From an uncultured Lachnospiraceae bacterium (lineage in GTDB: Bacteria > Bacillota > Clostridia > Lachnospirales > Lachnospiraceae): DNA of 9,612 bases. The translations under genes were made by a program, and so were the position numbers. The notes below the pieces were generated by a model. It was not told the DNA's origin. It made no database searches and saw only the letters and a list, made by a program, of their open reading frames with translations. The stretch is taken from the NCBI GenBank assembly GCA_958405355.1, contig CATYEA010000063.1, forward strand, positions 1 through 9,612. The letters run 5' to 3'. This document shows, in pieces, positions 1-7,781 of this stretch (positions are counted from its first letter, which is position 1; each line of letters starts with the position of its first letter).

Positions 1-1176
1 CACATTTCCTTCCACCTTTGTGTAAGTTGCATTTCCTTCGTCCTTATGAGGAGATTTCCAGGCCCAGAGCCCGGTACGTTCCTCCGTCTCCGTCAGAGTT
101 CCGTCCCCGCTTTCTTTTGCATTTACCAGTTCCACATGCCCTTCGTCTGTTTCCGGTTCTTCATCTAAAAGTGCGAAAACACGTTCTGCGCCTGCAATTG
201 CCATAATAATACTGTTCATCTGCTGGCTGAGCTGGGTAATCGGCTGATTAAAGTTTTTATTCAGATTCAAAAAGGAAACCAGCGTGCCCAACGTCAGACT
301 GTAATGCCCACTAAGCGCCAATAATGCTCCGGCCACCGCACACAATACATAACTGATATTGCCCAGATTGGCATTGACCGGCATCATAATATTGGATATG
401 GCCTGCGCCTGATTCGAGCTTTCCCGAAGTTCCTGATTAATCTTCCGGAACTGGTTCAGACTCTTATCCTCATGGCAGAACACCTTGACAACCTTCTGTC
501 CTTCCATCATCTCCTCAATATATCCATTGACAATACCCAATTCTCTCTGCTGCCTTCTGAAATAAACCGACGACTTCCGGCCAAACCTCGATGCCGTAAA
601 AAGCATGACGCAGACCATGATGACCGCCAACACCGTCAGCGGAATACTGAGTACCACCATACTGATAAATGTGGCTATGAGGGTAACGGCCGAATTAATG
701 AACTGGGGAATACTTTGACTGATGACCTGCCGCAGCGTATCCACATCATTTGTATAAACCGACATGATATCTCCATGGGCGTGAGAGTCAAAATACCGGA
801 TAGGCAAAGATTCCATATGGGTAAACAAATCTTTTCTGAGCTTCCGCATAACACCCTGGGTAATGCTGACCATAATCCGATTCGATGTATAGGCACAGAT
901 AATACCTACGGCATATACCCCAACCATACTGAACAGAACCCGGGCCAACGGTGCAAAATCCGGCACCTGGGCCTTTGTCAAAGGTACGATATAATCATCA
1001 ATCAGGGTCTGCATAAACAATGTTCCCCGAAGGGTGGCCAGAGCTGTCCCAAGAATACATATAACCACACATAAAAATGAAAACTTATAGTTTTTCAGCA
1101 TATATACCAGCAGCCTTAAAAAGATACGGCCCTGATTTTTCTTCGTATGATTCTGATTTTTCATCTGCTCACCCAT
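1..1176 (-). CDS. ABC exporter half-transporter, membrane domain part (3' end cut by window edge)
   Basis: The visible 392 residues are the N-terminal membrane part of a type I ABC exporter half. Hydrophobic segments lie near residues 32-50, 79-97, 162-193 and 273-289, with the usual cytoplasmic coupling-loop sequences between them (LPIRYFD at 124-130, YTNDVDTLRQ at 141-150, EGQKVVKVFCHE at 225-236). After AGAERVFALLDEEPETDEG comes a polar linker of about 45 residues containing GLWAWKSPHKD (369-379). The frame is open to position 1, so the ATPase domain lies outside the window. The chosen start overlaps the upstream ABC gene by 8 bp and has AGGTGAG 5 bases before it; ATG at 1164 is an alternative. 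The overlap implies translational coupling and a heterodimer with the upstream protein. Such pairs export drugs, lipids or peptides; the substrate cannot be told. This half should carry the intact catalytic glutamate, but that is inference only. Confidence 0.9.
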   Translation of the reverse strand, partial: MGEQMKNQNHTKKNQGRIFLRLLVYMLKNYKFSFLCVVICILGTALATLRGTLFMQTLIDDYIVPLTKAQVPDFAPLARVLFSMVGVYAVGIICAYTSNRIMVSITQGVMRKLRKDLFTHMESLPIRYFDSHAHGDIMSVYTNDVDTLRQVISQSIPQFINSAVTLIATFISMVVLSIPLTVLAVIMVCVMLFTASRFGRKSSVYFRRQQRELGIVNGYIEEMMEGQKVVKVFCHEDKSLNQFRKINQELRESSNQAQAISNIMMPVNANLGNISYVLCAVAGALLALSGHYSLTLGTLVSFLNLNKNFNQPITQLSQQMNSIIMAIAGAERVFALLDEEPETDEGHVELVNAKESGDGTLTETEERTGLWAWKSPHKDEGNATYTKVEGNV

Positions 1177-2941
1177 CCTTTCTCACCTGTTCACGATTCA
1201 AATCGGCATGGTCAAAGTCACCGCCGCTCTTCATCTGCGTGTCATAAATTTCCCGATAAATCGAATTCGTTTTCAAAAGATTTTCATGTGTATCAAAGCC
1301 GGATACCTGTCCGTCCTCTAATACAAGAATCCGATCCGCATCCTGAACACTGGAAATTCTCTGGGCAATGATAAGTTTCGTAGTCCCCGGAATTTTCTTC
1401 GCAAATGCTTCCCGTATACGGGCGTCCGTAGCCGTATCCACCGCACTGGTCGAATCATCCAGAATCAATACCTTCGGCTTCTTTAAAAGAGCTCTGGCGA
1501 TACAAAGCCTCTGCTTCTGTCCGCCGGAAACATTGGTTCCTCCCTGCTCAATCCAGGTATTATAGACATCCGGAAACTGTTCAATAAACTCATCCGCACA
1601 GGCCTGCCGGCAAACCTCCCGGCATTCTTCCTCCGTAGCCGCTTCATTTCCCCAACGCAGATTGTCAAGAATTGTTCCTGAAAATAAAACATTTTTCTGC
1701 AGTACCACTGCAACCTGATTTCTCAAGGTCTCCAAATCATAGGTCCGCACGTCCTTGCCGCCTACCAGAACACTGCCTTTATCCACATCGTACAGACGAC
1801 TGATTAAATTCGCCAGACTGGACTTTCCGCAGCCGGTGCCGCCGATAACCCCTACTGTCTCGCCGGATTTGATATGAATATCAATATCCTGCAAAGTATC
1901 CTCACCGCTTCCCTGTTTATAAGAAAAGCTCACATGATTAAAGTCAATACTTCCGTCCGGAATTTCCTTATCCGGCTGTTCCGGATTCATCAAATCTGCC
2001 TTTTCACTGAGCACCTCCGCAATACGTCTTCCGCTGGCCACACTCATGGTCAGCATGACAAAAACCATGGATAACATCATCAGAGACATTAAAACACCCA
2101 TGACATAGCTGAACAGGGAAGTCAATTCTCCTGTCGTCAAATCGCCAACCACAATATAGTGGGCGCCAAACCAGGACAATGAGATAATACATCCGTATAC
2201 TACCAGCATCATCACCGGATTATTTAAGGCAAGAATCGTCTCTGCCTTTTTTCCGAGATTTGACAGCATATCGGCCGCTTTGCTAAACTTGGCTTTTTCA
2301 TAATCCTCTCTGACAAAGGCCTTTACGACACGGATTGCAGAAATATTTTCCTGTACACTGGCATTCAGTTCATCATATTTACGAAATACCTGGTCATAGA
2401 TCCGAAGTGTCCGGCTCATAATGAGTACCAGTACCAGGGCCAGCACTACGACTGCCACAAGAAAAATACTGCTCAGTTTTCGATTAATGAAAAAGCACAT
2501 ACACATACTGCTTAAAAGCATCAGCGGAGACCGTACCGTTATCCTCAAAAGCATCTGGAATGCTATCTGCACATTCGTCACATCCGTCGTCATTCGCGTC
2601 ACTAATCCCGCCGTACTGAATTTATCTATATTGGAAAAAGAAAAGGTTTGTATATTCTCATACATTGCTTCTCTCAAATTTGCCGCAAACCCGGTGGATG
2701 CCTCAGCGCCGTATTTGCCGGACAGCACCCCAAACAAAAGGCTCAAAAATGCCAGTACCAACATCAGAGCTCCATAACTATAAACTGCTTTTATGTTCCC
2801 GGAAGTAATTCCTTTATCAATGATGGATGCCATAACAAAGGGAATCAGCACTTCCATAAATACTTCCAGCGCCGTGAACAAAGGGGTGAGCAGGGATACC
2901 TTTTTATATTGCTTTACCTGTCCAAACAGTATTTTCACCAT
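1169..2941 (-). CDS. ABC exporter half-transporter with degenerate ATPase site (membrane + ATPase domains)
   Basis: This is a complete 590-residue type I exporter half with six predicted membrane helices over residues 15-300 and an ATPase domain over about 330-570. Visible motifs are the A-loop Tyr341, Walker A GGTGCGKS (367-374), Q-loop Gln415, signature VSGGQ (471-475) and Walker B VLILD (491-495). The catalytic glutamate position is Asp496 (LILDDSTSAVD), and the switch-histidine position is Gln527 (IIAQRISS). Both replacements are typical of the degenerate partner in heterodimeric exporters such as the TM287/288 and BmrCD groups, so it very likely pairs with the half-transporter encoded just downstream. 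Start choice: ATG at 2941 has AAGGAGG 7 bases upstream. An in-frame ATG at 2974 would add 11 polar residues, has no ribosome site and would start in the terminator tail. The substrate is unknown. It follows groEL on the same strand but is separated from it by a terminator. Confidence 0.93.
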   Translation of the reverse strand: MVKILFGQVKQYKKVSLLTPLFTALEVFMEVLIPFVMASIIDKGITSGNIKAVYSYGALMLVLAFLSLLFGVLSGKYGAEASTGFAANLREAMYENIQTFSFSNIDKFSTAGLVTRMTTDVTNVQIAFQMLLRITVRSPLMLLSSMCMCFFINRKLSSIFLVAVVVLALVLVLIMSRTLRIYDQVFRKYDELNASVQENISAIRVVKAFVREDYEKAKFSKAADMLSNLGKKAETILALNNPVMMLVVYGCIISLSWFGAHYIVVGDLTTGELTSLFSYVMGVLMSLMMLSMVFVMLTMSVASGRRIAEVLSEKADLMNPEQPDKEIPDGSIDFNHVSFSYKQGSGEDTLQDIDIHIKSGETVGVIGGTGCGKSSLANLISRLYDVDKGSVLVGGKDVRTYDLETLRNQVAVVLQKNVLFSGTILDNLRWGNEAATEEECREVCRQACADEFIEQFPDVYNTWIEQGGTNVSGGQKQRLCIARALLKKPKVLILDDSTSAVDTATDARIREAFAKKIPGTTKLIIAQRISSVQDADRILVLEDGQVSGFDTHENLLKTNSIYREIYDTQMKSGGDFDHADLNREQVRKDG

Positions 2942-2970
2942 ATTATTGCCTCCTTGTTGCTTGTTATTTT

Positions 2971-3012
2971 TCAAAATAAATGCGGGAACAGTCTCACAAC
3001 CGTCCCCGCATT
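2971..3012 (-). terminator. Rho-independent terminator after groEL
   Basis: On the minus strand, AATGCGGG (3012-3005) pairs perfectly with CCCGCATT (2986-2979). The pairing extends inward through several further pairs including G-U, leaving a small loop, and a T-rich tail TATTTTGAA follows. It begins 8 bases after the groEL stop codon. It separates the chaperonin block from the ABC exporter genes, whose first ribosome site lies only about 20 bases further on. Confidence 0.85.
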
Positions 3013-3019
3013 ATACGAT

Positions 3020-4654
<1,635 letters not shown>

Positions 4655-4658
4655 TCAG

Positions 4659-4943
4659 CTATTCTATCTTTGCGATAATATCGCTCTCAGAAACAATCGT
4701 ATATTCTTCATCGCCAAACTTAATCTGCGTACCTGCATATTTGGAGTAAATCACTATTTCTCCTTCTTTCACAGAAACAGGCACCAGCTTTCCGTCCGAA
4801 TATTTTCCAGGCCCTACGGCCACGACAACGGCTTCCTGAGGTTTTTCTTTAGCACTGTCCGGGATAATGATTCCGGATTTTGTTGTTTCCTCTGCTTCCT
4901 TCTGCTGCAATACGACTCTATCTCCCAATGGTTTTATATTCAT
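4659..4943 (-). CDS. groES: Co-chaperonin GroES (Hsp10)
   Basis: GroES is the heptameric 10 kDa lid of the GroEL chamber. The 94 residues begin MNIKPLGDRVVLQQKEAEE, the diagnostic N-terminal strand. The mobile loop EETTKSGIIIPDSAKEK (about 18-34) carries the Ile-Ile-Ile contact for GroEL, and the roof and C-terminal strand GDEEYTIVSESDIIAKIE follow. Start choice: ATG 4943 gives the normal family length and has GGTGAG just upstream; in-frame ATGs at 4955 and 5012 would add unrelated residues. groEL follows after 22 bases. No CIRCE element or convincing sigma-A promoter was found between hsp20 and this gene, so transcription probably enters from the hsp20 promoter through two intercistronic hairpins. 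The 3' half of its transcript directly precedes groEL. Confidence 0.97.
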   Translation of the reverse strand: MNIKPLGDRVVLQQKEAEETTKSGIIIPDSAKEKPQEAVVVAVGPGKYSDGKLVPVSVKEGEIVIYSKYAGTQIKFGDEEYTIVSESDIIAKIE

Positions 4944-4998
4944 ATATCTCACCATAACCTTTCTATAAATAAATGCCGTTCCTCTGTAATTTAATAAG

Positions 4999-5041
4999 GG
5001 GGCTGTGTACATCAGATGCTATCATCCTGCACAACAGCCCC
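4999..5041 (-). other. Intercistronic hairpin upstream of groES
   Basis: Read on the minus strand, GGGGCTGT pairs perfectly with ACAGCCCC. After one bulged base, a further GTGCA/TGTAC pairing (one G-U) extends it, and the apex can fold as GATG-ATAG-CATC. The tail is CTTATTAAATT, not a clean T-run, so this is a poor or partial terminator at best. It may be a processing or stability element in the hsp20-groES transcript, about 55 bases before the groES start. The stem is clear; the function is inferred. Confidence 0.6.
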
Positions 5042-5051
5042 AGGGGGATAA

Positions 5052-5117
5052 GGAGGCGCTTCGGATACTGCCCCTGCCCCTCTCATAAACATTCAGCTAC
5101 GACAGTATCCGCCTCTC
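5052..5117 (-). other. Long imperfect hairpin just after hsp20
   Basis: On the minus strand, CGGATACTG and CAGTATCCG form a perfect 9-bp inverted repeat with a loop of about 30 bases. An outer GAGG/CCTC pairing continues it with a small asymmetric bulge. It starts 2 bases after the hsp20 stop codon. No T-tract follows, so it is not a standard intrinsic terminator. The position suits a 3' stability or attenuation structure between hsp20 and groESL. Confidence 0.6.
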
Positions 5118-5118
5118 T

Positions 5119-5556
5119 TTAACCTTCAATCGCAATGTAATTATTCTGTTCTACCTTATGAGCCTCCGCCTTTGGTAAGGCCAGTTTCAAAATACCATCT
5201 TCAAATTTGGCGTGAATATCTTCTTCCTTTACTTTTTCACCAACATAAAAGCTTCGGCTTACAGTGCCGGAAAAACGCTCTCTGCGAATGTATTTTCCAT
5301 TATCATCCTTCTGGTCATTATTCGCATTCTGTGAAGCCTGAATCGTCAGATAACCGTTTTTCAGCTGAGCTTTCACATCTTCTTTCTTAAATCCCGGCAA
5401 ATCAATATCGATTTCATATCCCTGCTCTGTTTCCTTTACATCGGTTTTCATCACATTCTGTGCATTACTGTTATAAACTGCTCTTCCCACTCTAGGAAAT
5501 GAAAAATCCATCAAATCATCAAATAAACTTTCTCCAAAAATACTAGGCATCAACAT
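5119..5556 (-). CDS. Small heat-shock protein, Hsp20/alpha-crystallin family
   Basis: This is an ATP-independent cytosolic holdase that binds unfolding proteins and passes them to refolding chaperones. The 145 residues comprise a short Phe-rich N-terminal arm (MLMPSIFGESLFDDLMDFSF), an alpha-crystallin domain over about 36-132 (DIDLPGFKKEDVKAQLKNG, RRERFSGTVSRSF, and the conserved strand FEDGILKLALPK at 118-129), and a C-terminal Ile-Ala-Ile motif at 141-143 that family members use for oligomer contacts. Start choice: ATG 5556 has AAAGGAG 9 bases upstream; the ATG two codons later would lie too far away. It is the first gene behind a consensus promoter overlapped by a CIRCE operator and is followed by groES and groEL on the same strand. 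This points to a heat-shock operon controlled by HrcA; hrcA is not in the window. Confidence 0.96.
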   Translation of the reverse strand: MLMPSIFGESLFDDLMDFSFPRVGRAVYNSNAQNVMKTDVKETEQGYEIDIDLPGFKKEDVKAQLKNGYLTIQASQNANNDQKDDNGKYIRRERFSGTVSRSFYVGEKVKEEDIHAKFEDGILKLALPKAEAHKVEQNNYIAIEG

Positions 5557-5605
5557 ATGTCATTACTCCTTTCTATAAAAAGCTTTTAGCTCTTGTTCTA
5601 TCTGT

Positions 5606-5634
5606 ACTATAACATATATAACTAGCACTGTCAA
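5606..5634 (-). promoter_or_regulatory. Sigma-A promoter of hsp20 (probably hsp20-groES-groEL)
   Basis: Minus-strand TTGACA (5634-5629) and TATAGT (5611-5606) are separated by exactly 17 bases. The -35 hexamer is a perfect consensus and the -10 has one mismatch. Transcription should begin near 5600, giving a leader of about 45 bases with AAAGGAG before the hsp20 ATG. The -35 lies inside the CIRCE element, so bound HrcA would block RNA polymerase. Confidence 0.85.
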
Positions 5635-5648
5635 GTGGTGAGTGCTAA
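5622..5648. promoter_or_regulatory. CIRCE operator (HrcA binding site)
   Basis: The CIRCE consensus is TTAGCACTC-N9-GAGTGCTAA. The plus strand here reads CTAGCACTG, nine bases, then GAGTGCTAA. The half distal to the hsp20 gene is perfect; the proximal half, which merges with the -35 region, has two mismatches at its ends. The 9-base spacer is exact. It is the only CIRCE I found in the window, so it probably governs the whole hsp20-groESL block. Confidence 0.92.
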
Positions 5649-5658
5649 TTTGTTTGTG

Positions 5659-5686
5659 AAAAAATTGTGAACATCACTTTCAACAA
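5659..5686 (-). terminator. Rho-independent terminator after the methyltransferase gene
   Basis: Minus-strand TTGTTGAA pairs with TTCACAA (one bulged T) around the loop AGTGATG and is followed at once by TTTTTT. It lies 10 bases after the methyltransferase stop codon and about 10 bases before the CIRCE element, so it insulates the heat-shock promoter from the upstream operon. Confidence 0.75.
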
Positions 5687-5695
5687 TCACTATTT

Positions 5696-6382
5696 TCATT
5701 CCGGCATACTTCCTGTCTTTTTGATCATAAAAATACGATTCATGCCAGACTGCCATTCATAAGGAAATTCCACATATCTTTCCACTTGTCCAATCTTATT
5801 GAAAATTTCCATCCAATACGGTGTAGGTTCCTGTTTTAACCGCAGGATTCCATTCTCCCCATACATGTGCGGTCCCATTTCCTCATATTCCATACCCTTC
5901 AGCTCTTCCGCCGAATAAAAAGGGTTCAGCTTTATAAACCAATATCCTCCGTCTTTCAGCACCCGGTTCAGCTTAAGTGCCGTATCATATCCTATACTTT
6001 CCGGCATCACATCCAGCACATTGGATAGGATAATTCCATCAAACCGCCCCGGTTCAAAAGTATCCAGGAAATTTTCATCCCCTTCAAAAAAATGGAGATT
6101 CCTGTATCCGCTCAGCCGGGTCGTCGCCTTTGCAAAAGCAATCCCCTTTTCCGCCGAATCAATACCGACACCCTTACTTTTTCTCTTGTATTGGGCATAC
6201 TGAAACAAAATATCTCCGGTTCCGCAGCCAAAATCAAGCACGCTGTTTGTCTTTTCCGCAAACATCATCAAACATGTATCAAAAAGCGGCTCCACACTCA
6301 ACACCGTATGCCGCAAATCCACCGGCTTACTTTCTGCATAGATATCATTCCACATATCTTTTCCACGATTATAGTTTTTCAT
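5696..6382 (-). CDS. Class I SAM-dependent methyltransferase
   Basis: The 228 residues have the Rossmann-like SAM-binding core. Motif I is VLDFGCGTG (48-56), the acidic residue ending strand 2 is Asp75 in GVGIDSA, the strand-4 region is FDGIILSNVLDVMPE (114-128), and a motif III-like LNRVLKDGGYWFIKLN spans 138-153. The C-terminal third (EMGPHMYGENGILRLKQE, then PTPYWMEIF) probably contacts the substrate, but I cannot name the substrate; small molecule, RNA and protein are all open. The start overlaps the stop of the kinase-like gene by 4 bp (ATGA), with GGTGAG 5 bases before the ATG, so the two are probably translationally coupled. It is the last gene of the MarR-led operon and is followed by an intrinsic terminator. 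The fold is certain; the role is unknown. Confidence 0.9.
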   Translation of the reverse strand: MKNYNRGKDMWNDIYAESKPVDLRHTVLSVEPLFDTCLMMFAEKTNSVLDFGCGTGDILFQYAQYKRKSKGVGIDSAEKGIAFAKATTRLSGYRNLHFFEGDENFLDTFEPGRFDGIILSNVLDVMPESIGYDTALKLNRVLKDGGYWFIKLNPFYSAEELKGMEYEEMGPHMYGENGILRLKQEPTPYWMEIFNKIGQVERYVEFPYEWQSGMNRIFMIKKTGSMPE

Positions 6383-6993
6383 CGCATCTCACCAGCCTGA
6401 AGTGAATGAACACAGTTCTTCAAAAGAGTAACGGCTCCATTCACACCAAATAATCCACTATCTATGCAGATATTATAACTGTCAGAGGCATCCCACTTTT
6501 TGTCTGTATAGTAATTATAATAGGCCGCTCGCTGCTTATCTGTGTTTTTGATTCTTTTCTTAGCCTCTTCCATACTGATGCTGTTTCTTTCCGCAACACG
6601 GGCAATTCTCCGTCCCATTTCAGCATGGACAAACACAGATAAGACATTTTTCTGTCCGTGCAGGACATAATCCGCACAGCGCCCGACAATCACTGCCGAA
6701 CCTTTTTTGCCTATTTTCTCAATCACTTCAAACTGTGATAATATCACCCGCATAGGAAGCGGCAAATGATTCACATCCTGTGCGCCGCCGGCCATCGCCA
6801 TATTGAGCCATTTATTTGCAAGGCGCTCATCATATTCTTCGATAATATGCTGTGACAATCCGCTTCCTTCCGAAGCTTTTTCCAGGAGCATCGTGTCATA
6901 ATAATCAAATCCCAGCTCACCGGCAAGTTTTTCCCCGATTTCACGGCCGCCGCTGCCATACTGGCGCCCAATCGTAACTATTATATTTTTCAT
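6379..6993 (-). CDS. Cytidylate-kinase-like family P-loop protein
   Basis: The 204 residues match the cytidylate-kinase-like group common in gut Clostridia. A variant P-loop GRQYGSGGREIG (9-20) replaces the usual Gly-Lys-Ser/Thr, the core motif VIVGRCADYVL spans 101-111, and a lid-like region ERNSISMEEAKKRI (135-148) is followed by TDKQRAAYYNYYTDKKW and YNICIDSG. True CMP kinase (Cmk) recharges CMP/dCMP with ATP. Members of this side family are usually annotated only by similarity and their substrate is unclear, so I do not assign cmk. Start choice: ATG 6993 has AGGAGG 9 bases upstream, while the in-frame ATG at 7014 has no ribosome site. It lies 51 bases after a small ORF and overlaps the methyltransferase start by 4 bp, in the MarR operon. 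Confidence 0.88.
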   Translation of the reverse strand: MKNIIVTIGRQYGSGGREIGEKLAGELGFDYYDTMLLEKASEGSGLSQHIIEEYDERLANKWLNMAMAGGAQDVNHLPLPMRVILSQFEVIEKIGKKGSAVIVGRCADYVLHGQKNVLSVFVHAEMGRRIARVAERNSISMEEAKKRIKNTDKQRAAYYNYYTDKKWDASDSYNICIDSGLFGVNGAVTLLKNCVHSLQAGEMR

Positions 6994-7044
6994 TTTATTC
7001 TGCCTCCTGAACATTTTTCAGTAAGCTTCTGCTACTGCTTTATC

Positions 7045-7173
7045 CTATAATTTTTTCTTTAAATTCCGAATGTCCCGCCGTATTCTCCGACATACACCCT
7101 GATTTTCCTTTTCCCTGGCAATTAAAACCTCCAGTCTTCTTTCAAGTAGTCTGATTTTTGCAATTGTTTCCAT
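7045..7173 (-). CDS. Small basic protein, 42 residues, unknown function
   Basis: A 42-codon frame reads METIAKIRLLERRLEVLI... and ends ...RNLKKKL with a TAG stop. AAAGGA lies 9 bases before the ATG, which is normal ribosome-site spacing. The frame sits in the 210-base gap between marR and the kinase-like gene, 30 bases after marR and 51 bases before the next gene, on the same strand. It has 14 Arg/Lys and 6 Asp/Glu, and hydrophobic residues spaced 3-4 apart (I7, L10, L14, L17; I31, I35, L38, L42), suggesting an amphipathic helix or short coiled coil. There is no signal peptide, membrane segment or Cys pair. I do not recognise a family. It may be a nucleic-acid-binding or partner-binding peptide, or a chance frame; the ribosome site and operon position favour a real gene. 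Confidence 0.55.
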   Translation of the reverse strand: METIAKIRLLERRLEVLIAREKENQGVCRRIRRDIRNLKKKL

Positions 7174-7203
7174 AATTTCATATCCTTTCTTTAAGTTGTT
7201 CTT

Positions 7204-7620
7204 TTAAGCCATATTTTCTGTCATTTTTTGTGCCACCTGGAAAAAAACATTTAAGTCATCCTTACTGATACCGGCTGTCAGTTTATCTTCTACACACTGA
7301 ATGTTTCTGTCGACTTCATCCTTCATGCTGACAGCCAGGGAAGTCGGGCATATCTTTTTCAAACGGTCATCATAAGGAACCTTTTCCCGGTTAATCAGTT
7401 TCTGCTCTTCCAGTTTTTTCAGATTTGTCGATATTGCGGCGCTGCGGATATTCAGTTCCTCTTCAATATCTTTCTGATAAATATCTCTATTGCGATAATT
7501 TTCCAATACAAAATAGAGAATACGGGCCTGTGCTCCGTTATTGCCTGTAGAAGCGTTATATAGTCGGCGAATCTGATTTGCCAAACCAAGTATCCATTTA
7601 GAATACTGAATCTCTTCCAT
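7204..7620 (-). CDS. MarR-family transcriptional regulator
   Basis: The 138 residues have the MarR winged-helix layout: an N-terminal dimer helix (1-22), helix-turn-helix DIYQKDIEEELNIRSAAIS (46-64) with recognition helix up to about 71, a wing with the hallmark basic-acidic DDRLKKI (84-90), and a C-terminal dimer helix (100-136). MarR proteins are usually dimeric repressors released by small ligands. GGAGG lies 6 bases before the ATG. It is the first gene of a minus-strand operon with the 42-residue ORF, the kinase-like gene and the methyltransferase gene, and is divergent from the lysR-type gene. A long dyad 34-75 bases upstream of its start is a good candidate for its own operator. The ligand is unknown. 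Confidence 0.92.
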   Translation of the reverse strand: MEEIQYSKWILGLANQIRRLYNASTGNNGAQARILYFVLENYRNRDIYQKDIEEELNIRSAAISTNLKKLEEQKLINREKVPYDDRLKKICPTSLAVSMKDEVDRNIQCVEDKLTAGISKDDLNVFFQVAQKMTENMA

Positions 7621-7653
7621 AATTCACCTCCGATTTATCTTCTCTTATCTGTC

Positions 7654-7695
7654 CGAAGGATAACATTTGGCATGTTTTCAAAATGTTTGCCTTCG
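7654..7695. promoter_or_regulatory. Imperfect dyad, candidate MarR/LysR operator
   Basis: The arms CGAAGGATAACATTT (7654-7668) and AAATGTTTGCCTTCG (7681-7695) are reverse complements at 13 of 15 positions, with a 12-base spacer. Nested within is a perfect AACAT-N5-ATGTT (7662-7676). It lies 34-75 bases upstream of the MarR gene start and ends 23 bases before the lysR -35 box, so one bound regulator could control both divergent units. The symmetry is seen directly; the binding protein is inferred. Confidence 0.6.
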
Positions 7696-7718
7696 AAATA
7701 ATATTACACTCAACCCCC

Positions 7719-7747
7719 TTGAAAGTGAAGTGAAATAATGGTATTAT
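7719..7747 (+). promoter_or_regulatory. Sigma-A promoter of the lysR-type gene
   Basis: TTGAAA (7719-7724), 17 bases, then TATTAT (7742-7747). A small perfect dyad AATAAT-GGT-ATTATT (7734-7748) overlaps the -10 and could take part in autoregulation. The start codon follows about 35 bases later behind GGAGGT. Confidence 0.75.
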
Positions 7748-7781
7748 TAATGACAAAAACGCAATAATGGAGGTCCGCTAA

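Noticed and set aside
472..1074. 200-codon plus-strand frame opposite the first ABC gene
   Set aside because: It lies antisense to clear exporter coding sequence, has no ribosome site, and gives a His/Asn/Arg-rich product with no family resemblance.
4944..4985. Weak promoter TTACAG-16-TATAGA just before groES
   Set aside because: The hexamers are poor and transcription would start on top of the groES ribosome site; I do not rely on it.
5560..5592. AGCT-AAA-AGCT-T5 mini-hairpin in the hsp20 leader
   Set aside because: The stem is only 4 bp, A+T-rich and too weak for a terminator; no riboswitch-like structure is visible.
7021..7042. CAGTA...TACTG stem between the small ORF and the kinase-like gene
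   Set aside because: Five base pairs with no clear T-run; not enough for a terminator inside an apparent operon.
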